Origin: JBQTIM01 sp052388135
Lineage (GTDB): Bacteria; Elusimicrobiota; Elusimicrobia; FEN-1173
Assembly: GCA_052388135.1 (NCBI GenBank)
Contig: JBQTIM010000118.1
Span: forward strand, 1-24,140
Direction: 5' to 3'
Length of the DNA: 24,140 nucleotides
Shown: one piece after another, positions 13,672 through 21,799 of the stretch
Numbering within the stretch: the first letter of the stretch is position 1
How the letters are laid out: each line of letters begins with the position of its first letter
The notes under the pieces: model-generated
What the model was told of the DNA's origin: nothing
What the model saw: only the letters and a program-made list of their open reading frames with translations
Database searches by the model: none
Program-made: the position numbers and the translations under genes

Positions 13672-16600
13672 CGGCGGGGGAAACCGGACGGGGAAAGCGC
13701 GCTTCGGAGCGGCCGTGTCCGCGGGCCGGCTGTTGGTGCTTTGCGCCGCGCTCGGCGTTTCGGCGGCGCGCGCGGGGAACCTGGACGTCGTGGTGGGCAA
13801 GGAGGGCGGAGGTTCGGGCTCCAACCTGAAGATTCTCGTGTCCACCTTCCAAATCACCAGCGTGGAAAATTACGCCGTCGGCGTCGCCAGCAGCGCGGTG
13901 GTGGGCACTGTGCTGTCCTACCCCCACACCGTCGGCTTCACGGTTCCAACGGGAAATTATTTCGTTTACGCCTTCGAGCAGTCCGACCCGTCGGCCGGCC
14001 CCACGGGCGTCGAATACATGGCGGGCTACGGCCCCTTTCCCAGGTCTTCCTACGGGGAAACCGCGCCGCCCACCACCCAGCCCGTCGCGGTGGCCGGATT
14101 GACGACCTGCGACGTCACGCTGGTCCGCCGCGCAAAAATTTCCGGCAGCGTCAGCAACCTGAGCTCCCAGGCCGGCCAGCGCATCATGGTCCAGGCCGAC
14201 CCCGACCCCGCCGACCCCGCCAAGTTTTGGAACGCGTCGCTGAGCATGGGCGGCGGGTCCTACGCTTTGGAGGGCTTGGTGCCGGCCACGACCTATTTCG
14301 TCACGGCCTTCGTGGACACGCAGGCGGCTGGCGAGCCCGGCGCGCGGTCGCTGGACACCTTCGAGACGGCTTCCGCTCCGCAGATCATTTTCGTTTCGAG
14401 CGGCGCTTCGTCCCCCGCCGATTTCAGCCTGGAGGACAGCAGCGCGGTTTTCGGCGGGGGAACGCCCCATCACATCCAGGCGGCCGACGCCTCCGGCAAC
14501 GGTTTTCAAACGCTGAGCGTCAGCACGCCCTCTTCGGAGTTGAGCGTTTCCCTTCGGGACCGCAACGGCGTCCGCACCAGCACCGGCGCCGCTGTCGCCG
14601 TTTTCTTCACGGTCCGCAACCGGTCGGATTTCACCGTCCTGTCGCCCGGCGGCTATCAGCTTTCCTCCGACAATTTCGCCACCTTGATCAGCTCGGTGGT
14701 CGTTCCCGCCGGCGCGGCGGATTCGCCGCCGTTCCGGTTCAAAAAGCTCTCCAGCTCCGGCGTCGTCACCCTGGAGGCCCGGGCCCAAGACTTTCCCGCG
14801 GCGGGCGAAGACCGCTTCTCCTATTATGACTTCGACGTTCTGCCGGAAGGTTCGGCCTTCACCGCCGTCCGCGTCAGGACGGATTCTCAGCCGGCCGGCG
14901 CCGGAGCGGCGTCCGTCACCATCTCGCCCGACCGGGACGGCGTCAACGACGGCGCGGTGTTAACTTGCGTCCCTCCCGGCGGAGGATCCTGGGAGCTGCT
15001 CATCGCGACCAGCCCTGCCTTCGCCCCATCGTCGCTGGTGCGCAAGTTTTACGGGTTCGGCGGCGGCGAGGTGTTTTGGTACGGGGAGAACGAGTTCGAT
15101 TCGCACCGCCTGGCGCCCAACGGCCTCTATTACGCGCGGTTTCAAACGCCCGGCGGCGGCATCCGCGACGACAGCCTGACCGTCACGCTGGACACGGCTT
15201 TCATCAAAGGCGTCGTGGTTCGCGCCGGGCCCACGCCCGAAAAGGATGTGGAGGTCAACGCCTGGGGCCCCGGCGGAGGCGGCTTCGCGCGCAGCAACGC
15301 CGACGGAAGTTTTTTCATCGGGGGGCTGAAGGCCGGACAGTCGTACACGGTCAATTTTAGAAAGCCCGGTTTGGCCGGCCACCAGGAGAACCGTACGGCA
15401 AGCGCGGACATGGGCACCGTCACCCTTCAGCCCGGCGCGACTCTGCGTCTCCACGCCACGGTGGACCGGGCGCCCGTCCGCGACCTGTGGGGCGGCGCCT
15501 TCGTCCACGACGCATCCTTCCAGAACACCGCCGGCGGCTCCCTGCACATAACGGCTTTCTCGTCGTCCTCCAGCAACGGTTTCCCGGCCGCGGACCCGGG
15601 GCGCAGTTCCTGGACGGTCCTGGGCCTTTTGCCCAACCGTTCCTACAAGATCAACGTGGACGTTCCCGAATACGGCCGGTTGGAGCGCGTGATCACCTCC
15701 ACCGGCCCGGGTTTGTCCCAGGACGAGGTTTTCACTTTCGTTCGCAAGCCCAACGTCTACGGCTGGGTGGTTTTGCCGTCTTCTCCCACGCAGGGCGATT
15801 GGGTGTCCGTGGACGCCGTTCCTTTGGGCGCTTCGTCCCCCAAGGCCTGGGGCGGCGCTTTCGTGGACAACGTCAGCACCGCGGCCGTCTATTCCGTGCT
15901 CGGCGTTGATCCGGGGACGTACACTCTGCGCGCGTTCGTGCGCGGATACCAATCGCAAACCCTTTCCCCCGTCGTCGTTTCGTCGGCGTCGGACACGGGC
16001 AGTCCCGCGGCCGGCGGGGCCGACTTCCCGGCCTTCGCGGTCGGCGGCGTCATTGCCGGCACCGTCACCATTCACGGCGACAGCTCCGGCGTCAGCTCCA
16101 ACGCGTTTTTCGGCGGGCCCCAGCCGCCCGGCACCTTCCCTCTGGGAATCAACGCCTGGTCGCCTTCCACTTTTGCCGGTTCCTGGACTCAGGTGAACCT
16201 GTCCACCCACGCCTCCCTGACGTCCTCGCCCTACACTCTCACGGGCCTGGCCGACGGGACGTACGAGGTCTTCAGTTTTCTGCCGGGCTTCCAACTGGAC
16301 CCGCCCAAGCCTGTCACCGTTTCCGGCAACAGCGGTTCTCTGAACTTGGTGTTCCGGGAGCTCACGGGGCGGCTGAACCTCGCCGTGCAACTGTCCGCAG
16401 GCCACAATCCGGCCCTGGTGGGCTACAGTCTGTCCTCCCAGGGTCCCGACGGCGTGCAGAAAAGCGGGACGCTGACGGCGGCTTCCACCGCGGCCGTGAC
16501 GGGCCTGCCCACGGGGCTCTATCGGCTCTCCGTCGTGAACAACAACCCGGGCTCGGGGCTCGTGAAAACGGCGGCGGTGGCCGTCACCAACGGCCGGACC

Positions 16601-19600
16601 GCCGATCTTGCGGTGGACATGGACGATGCCACCTACTCCCTATCGGGGACCGTCTCTCTGTCGGGAGGGATCGCCCTCCCGGCCCCTTGGAGCGTGACCG
16701 TTAGCTCGGCCGCCGGCTTGCGGCACCAGGCCCAGCTTCAAAGCTCCACCGCGCCGCTGGTGCAGGTGTTCTCGTTCCCTCTTCCGGAGCATTTCCACGG
16801 CGACGCGCCGCCTCTTCGGCAGGCCGCCGCGTCCGTTTCGGGCGCCGGGTCCACGTTCACGGTGACGGGCCTGCCCCCCGGCAGTTATTTGGTGCGCGTC
16901 CAGGAGGACTTGAACCCTCCGCCCTCCGATCCTTTTTGTCCGGACTGCGGCGCGCCTCCGGGCCTGCCGGAGTTCGCCGCCACGTCCCGCGTGGTGCACA
17001 TCTCCGACGGGGATCTTGCGGGCGTGGACTTGACGCTGAGCAACGGAGCCCGTCTGTCCGGCCTCGTCCGGCGGCCCTCCGCCGACTCTCCCGACCAGCG
17101 AACGTTCAAATTGTTCTTACGGCGCGAAGGGAGCCCGACGGTTTATCAGTCCAGCGCCACCACCCAGGGCGGCTCCAACGCCGCCTACAGCTTTCAGAAA
17201 TTGGCCGCGGGAGATTACATCCTGGAAGTTTTGGAAGAGGGGGAATCGTCCAAGTACGCGGCGAAGCCTCTGCGCATCACGGTGGCCGGCGGCGATCTGA
17301 CGCGGGACGTGGATTTGGTCAAGGCCGGCGCCGTGGTCGGCCGCCTGCGGGACGCGGACTCCAACACGCTTCTGACCGCCAACAATTACTCCCAGTTCCT
17401 GCCCGACAACTTCGAGATCGCCGCCAAGGCCAACCCCTGGGTGCCGGGCGGTTACGCCCAGGCCCGGCGCAACGCCGCCGCGCCCGGCTATAACTTCGAC
17501 CCCAACACGGGCCAGTTCTCCATTCCCAGGCTTCTGCCCGGCGCGGTCTACGATGTTCAGCTCCGCGGCCGCCAGGGTTTGGGCGATCAGGCCCTGGCCA
17601 AGGGCCAGAAGGCCTACGCGCCGGCGGTGGTGGCGGGGGTTCGCGTGGAGGAAGGCCGCACCGTGGACATCGGCATCGTGGATTTGAAGCCCGGCCTGTC
17701 CCTCACGGGAGCCGTGATGGACCTGGCGGGCTCGCCCCTGCCCAACGTCCGCATGCAGGCCGTTCCGTCCCTGGGCGACGGCTCGGAACGGCATGATTCT
17801 TCCGTCGAGGCCTTCACGGACTCCGCGGGCAAATACGTCCTGCAGGGGCTGGACCGCGTCCGCCGCTATTACGACGTCATCGCCGCGCCGCGGTTCCGCG
17901 GCGGCGATATTTTCTCGCAGTTGGCCGGCAAAAAGTACGCCGAGGAGCGCCTGCAAATGGTGGACACGGAGGACGCCTCCCGGCGCCGTGACGTGGATTT
18001 CCGCCTGACGGAAGCCAACGCCGTCCTGACGGGCCGCGTGCGGACCGAAGACGGCGGAGCCCTGGAACTGCCCTTCGAGGAGGGCGGCGGCGGGGACCGG
18101 CGGGCGGCGGTGTTCCTGCACCAGGAAGGCGTGTTCACGGGCGACAACCCCCTGGGCGAGATCGAGGCCGTCACCGACGCGCAGGGGAATTTCCGGATAG
18201 ACGCTTTGAAGCCCGGCTCCTACGTTTTTAGGGCCGTCTCCGTGGGCTACGTCACCGCCCGCACGAACCTCGTCGTATCCGCCGGCGAGAACGCGGCGGG
18301 AACCGTCACTTTGGTGAAAGGCGCGACGGTGTCGGGCTCCATCACCAAGCCGGACGGCTCCAGCCCCACCCGCGACGAGGTGCGCATGGTGGTCGGCGTG
18401 GACCGCAACTTCACGGAGTTCGTCTTCGGCCGCGTGGACGCCAACGCCGACACGGACCTGGTCACGGGCTATTCCCTCACGGGCTTCAAACCCGGCCTGG
18501 CTTACTCCATCGTCATCATCACGGGCAGCGACGACATCCTGGAGGCCAAGTCCAATTTGACTTTCGCTTCGGCCGGCGAACAGCGGACGGTGAACCTGTC
18601 CTTCCGGCCCTCGCCGCCTGCGGTGTTCGTCACCCAGGAGCGGACCGGCGGCCGCGTCACGGCGCGGTTCTTCAGCTCCCACAAACTGCGGAACCTGACC
18701 GATGACGACAACGATCCGTCCAAAATCGTCACGCGCGCCGCCGGCGCCGGCGTCATCGTTTCCGCCGAGATCAGCCCCTCCCGGGACACGGTCACCGTCG
18801 TCTACGACCTGCCCGCCAACGAATCCTCCTTCAAGCTTCGGCTCGCCTTCGCCAGCGTCCACACCGACCCGGAAAGCGCCTCCGGCGACAACTTCGTTTT
18901 TGACCGCGAGTTCCAGTTCTTCGCCGGGGTCGGGCGCATGCGCCGGGTGCGCATCCCCAACGTCACGGGCGGAAGCGCGCTCATGGAAGGCGTGCCCGCG
19001 GGCGTCAATTTCTCGGCGGGAGCCTTCGACGTGGAAAGCTCTTCCCGGGTGGAGGTGAGCCTGTTCAGCGCCCTGGATCTGGACTCGCTGGCGACGGCGT
19101 CTCCGTCCAAAGGGCCGGGCGCCTACGCCCAGGGCGTCGCGGGCGCGGCCCGCCGGCTGGGGCCCGCGGCTTATCCGGTGGCGGACCTCTACAAGGCCGC
19201 CCAATTGGCGCCGTCGGTGAGCCCCTTCAGCGCCTTCTACGACATTTTCCTGCCCGCCGGCGTCAGCCGGTCGCTCAAGAAAGAGGCCCTGCTCACCCTC
19301 CGCTACGACGAATCCGCCGACCCCTCGAAGATCAACGTCTATTATTTCGACGAGGGGAACAACGTCTTCCTGCTGGAGGCCGCCAAGCGCAAGGTCGACA
19401 CCAAGAACAAAACCATCACCGTCGCCATCAACCACGCCTCCACCTTCGTGGTCCTGGCCAACAACGCCCCCACCGTCGGGGCGAGCACCTACGCGGGGAC
19501 GGAGGTCCTCCTCTACAACTTTCCCAACCCGTTCTCGTTAAAGAGCAAGACGGTGGATTTGGCTTCCGCCCCCGGCGTGTCCGCCCTGTCCACCGAAGGC

Positions 19601-19843
19601 ACGGTGATCAAGTACGCCCTGCCCCCCGGAAAATCCGGCGCCGTCAAAATCGAAATTTACAACGTGGCGGGCGAGCTGGTCCGGGTGATTTCGGAAAACG
19701 CTCCGTCGGGCGGAACCTACTATTACACCGCCTGGGACGGCCGCAACGACGGCGGCAAGAAGGTGGCTTCGGGCGTCTACATCGCCCGCTTCACTTTGAA
19801 CGGCGGCGACGAAAAGTTCCACAAGATGGCGGTTATAAAATAA
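13661..19843 (+). CDS. Giant modular surface protein with carboxypeptidase-regulatory repeats and C-terminal FlgD-Ig domain
   Basis: A 2060-residue protein. The signal peptide probably ends after A38 (SAARA-GN). The body is a chain of CarboxypepD_reg/SpaA-like beta-sandwich modules, visible as recurring phrases such as GxYxLxGLxPGTYxVxAF, from about residue 130 to 1700. An internal FlgD/CHU_C-like module at about 420-510 reads SPDRDGVNDG ... LAPNGLYYARF. A two-cysteine CPDC knuckle occurs around residue 1093. The region before the C-terminus (DPSKINVYYFDEGNN ... NKTITVAINHASTFVVL) leads to a FlgD-Ig-like C-terminal domain at about 1950-2060 (FPNPF, IEIYNVAGELVR, WDGRNDGGKKVASGVYIARF). In Bacteroidota-type systems similar C-terminal domains act as secretion or anchoring signals; here that is inference. 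It starts inside the beta-barrel gene (11-nt overlap) and has no ribosome binding site of its own, so it is probably translationally coupled. Likely a long cell-surface fibre or adhesin. Confidence 0.8.
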   Translation: MNINGGGNRTGKARFGAAVSAGRLLVLCAALGVSAARAGNLDVVVGKEGGGSGSNLKILVSTFQITSVENYAVGVASSAVVGTVLSYPHTVGFTVPTGNYFVYAFEQSDPSAGPTGVEYMAGYGPFPRSSYGETAPPTTQPVAVAGLTTCDVTLVRRAKISGSVSNLSSQAGQRIMVQADPDPADPAKFWNASLSMGGGSYALEGLVPATTYFVTAFVDTQAAGEPGARSLDTFETASAPQIIFVSSGASSPADFSLEDSSAVFGGGTPHHIQAADASGNGFQTLSVSTPSSELSVSLRDRNGVRTSTGAAVAVFFTVRNRSDFTVLSPGGYQLSSDNFATLISSVVVPAGAADSPPFRFKKLSSSGVVTLEARAQDFPAAGEDRFSYYDFDVLPEGSAFTAVRVRTDSQPAGAGAASVTISPDRDGVNDGAVLTCVPPGGGSWELLIATSPAFAPSSLVRKFYGFGGGEVFWYGENEFDSHRLAPNGLYYARFQTPGGGIRDDSLTVTLDTAFIKGVVVRAGPTPEKDVEVNAWGPGGGGFARSNADGSFFIGGLKAGQSYTVNFRKPGLAGHQENRTASADMGTVTLQPGATLRLHATVDRAPVRDLWGGAFVHDASFQNTAGGSLHITAFSSSSSNGFPAADPGRSSWTVLGLLPNRSYKINVDVPEYGRLERVITSTGPGLSQDEVFTFVRKPNVYGWVVLPSSPTQGDWVSVDAVPLGASSPKAWGGAFVDNVSTAAVYSVLGVDPGTYTLRAFVRGYQSQTLSPVVVSSASDTGSPAAGGADFPAFAVGGVIAGTVTIHGDSSGVSSNAFFGGPQPPGTFPLGINAWSPSTFAGSWTQVNLSTHASLTSSPYTLTGLADGTYEVFSFLPGFQLDPPKPVTVSGNSGSLNLVFRELTGRLNLAVQLSAGHNPALVGYSLSSQGPDGVQKSGTLTAASTAAVTGLPTGLYRLSVVNNNPGSGLVKTAAVAVTNGRTADLAVDMDDATYSLSGTVSLSGGIALPAPWSVTVSSAAGLRHQAQLQSSTAPLVQVFSFPLPEHFHGDAPPLRQAAASVSGAGSTFTVTGLPPGSYLVRVQEDLNPPPSDPFCPDCGAPPGLPEFAATSRVVHISDGDLAGVDLTLSNGARLSGLVRRPSADSPDQRTFKLFLRREGSPTVYQSSATTQGGSNAAYSFQKLAAGDYILEVLEEGESSKYAAKPLRITVAGGDLTRDVDLVKAGAVVGRLRDADSNTLLTANNYSQFLPDNFEIAAKANPWVPGGYAQARRNAAAPGYNFDPNTGQFSIPRLLPGAVYDVQLRGRQGLGDQALAKGQKAYAPAVVAGVRVEEGRTVDIGIVDLKPGLSLTGAVMDLAGSPLPNVRMQAVPSLGDGSERHDSSVEAFTDSAGKYVLQGLDRVRRYYDVIAAPRFRGGDIFSQLAGKKYAEERLQMVDTEDASRRRDVDFRLTEANAVLTGRVRTEDGGALELPFEEGGGGDRRAAVFLHQEGVFTGDNPLGEIEAVTDAQGNFRIDALKPGSYVFRAVSVGYVTARTNLVVSAGENAAGTVTLVKGATVSGSITKPDGSSPTRDEVRMVVGVDRNFTEFVFGRVDANADTDLVTGYSLTGFKPGLAYSIVIITGSDDILEAKSNLTFASAGEQRTVNLSFRPSPPAVFVTQERTGGRVTARFFSSHKLRNLTDDDNDPSKIVTRAAGAGVIVSAEISPSRDTVTVVYDLPANESSFKLRLAFASVHTDPESASGDNFVFDREFQFFAGVGRMRRVRIPNVTGGSALMEGVPAGVNFSAGAFDVESSSRVEVSLFSALDLDSLATASPSKGPGAYAQGVAGAARRLGPAAYPVADLYKAAQLAPSVSPFSAFYDIFLPAGVSRSLKKEALLTLRYDESADPSKINVYYFDEGNNVFLLEAAKRKVDTKNKTITVAINHASTFVVLANNAPTVGASTYAGTEVLLYNFPNPFSLKSKTVDLASAPGVSALSTEGTVIKYALPPGKSGAVKIEIYNVAGELVRVISENAPSGGTYYYTAWDGRNDGGKKVASGVYIARFTLNGGDEKFHKMAVIK

Positions 19844-19848
19844 TAGAA

Positions 19849-20002
19849 GCGTGAACAGTGAATGGTGAGTGGGAACAGAGAAGGCGAAAGATTATGGAAA
19901 AAAGAACGCTCGGGCTAAAAAGAGAAAATAAGCTTCGGCGGCTCCGCGTCTCGGCGGTGTATGGCCTTTTCCTATTCACTGTTCACCATTCACTCTTCAC
20001 GC
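19849..20002 (+). repeat. Heptanucleotide palindromic element, GTGAACA family
   Basis: Arm 1 (19849-19871) reads GC, GTGAACA, GTGAATG, GTGAGTG. Arm 2 (19973-20002) reads TATTCAC, TGTTCAC, CATTCAC, TCTTCAC, GC. The outer 19 bases of the two arms are reverse complements with one mismatch. The loop of about 100 nt contains the probable ribosome binding site (GAGAAGG, 19878-19884) and ATG start (19894) of the PorV-like gene. Arm 2 is translated as the periodic FTVHHSLFT inside the signal peptide. Confidence 0.85.
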
Positions 20003-20880
20003 CTTTGGCTTGCGCGGGCAATAAAAACGCCGGCACGTCCGGCGCCGCGTTTTTGAAAATCGACGCCGGCGCGCGGCCGGCGGCCATGGGTGGCGCGTTC
20101 ACCGCTGTGGCCGACGACGTCCACGCCGTGGCCTGGAACCCGGCGGGTCTCGGGCGCGTGACGTCTTTCGAGTTCACCGCCATGCGCGCCCAGTGGTTCC
20201 AAGAGCTGGATTACGGATTCATGGCGGCGGCTTATCCCTTTTCCTGGGGCACCGTGGGCCTGGGCCTGGCCACGCTGGAGGCCGACGGCATCGACCGCCG
20301 CCTGGCGGACACGGACGTTCCCGACGGCAGTTTCGACGCCCGCGACGCCGCCTACACCCTGTCTTACGGCCGCTCGCTCGGCGAAACGCTCTCCGCCGGC
20401 CTTTCCGCCAACCTTATTCGGCAGACGCTCGACGGAAAATCCGCCGGAGCCTTTTCCGGGGACGCGGGCGTCCTGTGGCGAACGCCCCACGCCCCGCTCA
20501 CGCTGGGACTGGCCTTGCGCCATGTCGGGTCTGAAGTAAAATTTGAGGACGAGGGGGATCCGCTTCCCGCCGCCGCCGCCTTGGGATTGGCGTATAAAGT
20601 GTTTCAAGACCGCCTCGTTTTATCGGGCGACCTGCGCCGGCCGCGCGACGACGGTTTTCAATACGCCGCCGGAGCCGAGTTCTCCCAGCCTTTGTTCGGC
20701 GACACGCGGGGCGCTCTGCGGGGCGGCTACAGTTCCGCCGCCGACGACGTGTCCGAAGGCCTCGCGGGCGTCTCCGCCGGCCTCGGCCTGTCCTGGCGCG
20801 GCATGGGCTTCGACGCGGCCTGGGCCCCTTACGGCGCCCTGGGCCAGACGTTCCGCTACGCGTTCCTCCTTCGGTTCTGA
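19894..20880 (+). CDS. PorV/PorQ-family outer-membrane protein
   Basis: A 328-residue exported protein. The N-terminal signal has a very basic start (KRTLGLKRENKLRRLR), a hydrophobic stretch and probable cleavage near ACA-G. The mature start (AGTSGAAFLKIDAGARPAAMGGAFTAVADD..AWNPAGL) is the diagnostic PorV/PorQ (UPF0164-like) signature. A beta-barrel of repeated amphipathic strands follows, ending in FLLRF. Start at ATG 19894 is chosen because GAGAAGG lies 9 nt upstream; an upstream in-frame GTG (19858) would start inside the heptanucleotide repeat. In Bacteroidota, PorV is the type IX secretion shuttle that carries cargo from the translocon to the attachment complex. Here it follows a giant protein with a FlgD-Ig-like C-terminus, so a cargo/shuttle relationship is plausible but unproven. 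Part of the signal peptide is repeat-derived. Confidence 0.85.
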   Translation: MEKRTLGLKRENKLRRLRVSAVYGLFLFTVHHSLFTPLACAGNKNAGTSGAAFLKIDAGARPAAMGGAFTAVADDVHAVAWNPAGLGRVTSFEFTAMRAQWFQELDYGFMAAAYPFSWGTVGLGLATLEADGIDRRLADTDVPDGSFDARDAAYTLSYGRSLGETLSAGLSANLIRQTLDGKSAGAFSGDAGVLWRTPHAPLTLGLALRHVGSEVKFEDEGDPLPAAAALGLAYKVFQDRLVLSGDLRRPRDDGFQYAAGAEFSQPLFGDTRGALRGGYSSAADDVSEGLAGVSAGLGLSWRGMGFDAAWAPYGALGQTFRYAFLLRF

Positions 20881-20885
20881 CCCGT

Positions 20886-20913
20886 TTGACATCCGGCCCG
20901 CGCGTGTTATAAT
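20886..20913 (+). promoter_or_regulatory. Perfect-consensus sigma70 promoter of aroD
   Basis: TTGACA (20886-20891) and TATAAT (20908-20913) match both consensus hexamers exactly, with a 16-nt spacer. The predicted transcription start, 7-8 nt after the -10, falls at about 20920-20921, on or next to the aroD ATG at 20921. The preceding gene ends at 20880, so the promoter occupies the intergenic gap. Confidence 0.85.
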
Positions 20914-20920
20914 TCCGTCC

Positions 20921-21655
20921 ATGTCCCGTAAAAAGCCGCTGCCGGGCCTGGGGCGCCGGCCCCTGGTGGTGGCTTCCCTCGACGATCAGTCCCGGCTCCT
21001 CCCGGACGCCCGCGCCGCCGTCAAGATGGGCGCCCACGCTTTGGAGATCCGGGCGGACCGCTTTTCCCGCGCGGCGCTCAAGCCCGAGGCCCTGCGGGAC
21101 ATTCTGGAGGAGCTTCAGTCCCTTCGCCGGCCCCTCATCCTCACGCTGCGTTCCCGGGCCGAGGGCGGCGGCCTTCCGTCGGGCTTCAGCGAGCTGGACC
21201 GCCTCAACCTCTTCCGCGCCGGGCTCACCGAAGTGTCGGTGGTGGACGTGGAACTCTCCGCCGACGACATCAACCACCACGTGGTCTTCGAGGCTCACAA
21301 GCGGGGCCAAGGCGTCATCCTCTCCTACCACAATTTCCGCAAGACGCCGCCCGACGGCGTTTTCAAGGCGCTGGTGCGCAAGGCCAAGCGCCTGGGCGGA
21401 GACATCCTCAAGGTCGCCGTCCAACCTCGCAGCGAAAAGGACGTGCTTCGGACCATGGACTTCTGCCGCCAGGCCGTCTTCCGGCATCGCGCCTTCATCG
21501 CCATGGGCGCCCTGGGCCGCCCGTCCCGGCTGGATGGCTTTCAACACGGCTCCTGCCTCACCTACGCCCGCGTCCGCCGCGCCACCGCCCCCGGCCAGCT
21601 CACCCTTCAGGAAATCGTGGACGCGCAGAAGGATTTCACCCCTCCCCAGCCTTAG
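20921..21655 (+). CDS. aroD: Type I 3-dehydroquinate dehydratase
   Basis: A 244-residue type I dehydroquinase, which converts 3-dehydroquinate to 3-dehydroshikimate in the cytoplasmic shikimate pathway. Expected active-site features are present: ALEIRAD (E42), SYHNF with H137, and ILKVAVQP with K164, the Schiff-base lysine. IAMGALGRPSR and the C-terminal Gln/Pro-rich loop follow. The open frame extends upstream to 20543, but that part is a shadow of the PorV-like gene; starting at 20921 gives a normal length and places the ATG right after a consensus promoter. No Shine-Dalgarno sequence precedes it, consistent with a leaderless message. It stands alone between envelope genes rather than with other aro genes. 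Confidence 0.92.
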   Translation: MSRKKPLPGLGRRPLVVASLDDQSRLLPDARAAVKMGAHALEIRADRFSRAALKPEALRDILEELQSLRRPLILTLRSRAEGGGLPSGFSELDRLNLFRAGLTEVSVVDVELSADDINHHVVFEAHKRGQGVILSYHNFRKTPPDGVFKALVRKAKRLGGDILKVAVQPRSEKDVLRTMDFCRQAVFRHRAFIAMGALGRPSRLDGFQHGSCLTYARVRRATAPGQLTLQEIVDAQKDFTPPQP

Positions 21656-21659
21656 TTCC

Positions 21660-21682
21660 GGGATTTCTTTCATCTAAATCCC
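21660..21682 (+). terminator. Weak hairpin after aroD
   Basis: GGGATTT (21660-21666) pairs with AAATCCC (21676-21682) around a 9-nt loop, five bases after the aroD stop. No T-run follows, so it is a poor intrinsic terminator, but the position fits a transcript 3' end. Confidence 0.35.
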
Positions 21683-21729
21683 TTCCCTACAGCCAGTTTG
21701 CACCGAACTATTTTTGGCCATTCCGTCGC

Positions 21730-21794
21730 ATATTTACCAGATATTTACAACTTATTAAGGGCAAATTAAGGGCTCCCGGCGTAGAATTAAGGGC
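21730..21794 (+). repeat. Helically phased AT-rich direct repeats before the last gene
   Basis: ATATTTAC occurs at 21730 and 21741 (11 nt apart). ATTAAGGGC occurs at 21754, 21765 and 21786 (11 and 21 nt apart). The block is AT-rich in a strongly GC-rich window and fills the gap between aroD and the final gene. The last copy supplies AAGGG (21789-21793), 6 nt before the ATG at 21800, so it doubles as the ribosome binding site. No good -35/-10 pair was found. The helical-turn spacing would suit a regulator binding site. Confidence 0.55.
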
Positions 21795-21799
21795 AGACT

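Noticed and set aside
10762..13857. 1031-codon open frame on the minus strand
   Set aside because: It lies opposite the FecR-domain and beta-barrel genes, whose signal peptides, domains and junctions are clear; long antisense frames are expected with GC-rich third positions. Its peptide includes translated heptad repeats and no recognisable domain.
17117..19435. 772-codon minus-strand open frame
   Set aside because: Opposite the giant surface protein, with no start context, signal or motif; a shadow of its codon bias.
20543..20920. 126-codon N-terminal extension of aroD
   Set aside because: Overlaps the PorV-like gene in another frame, contains no dehydroquinase sequence, and lies upstream of the exact-consensus promoter.
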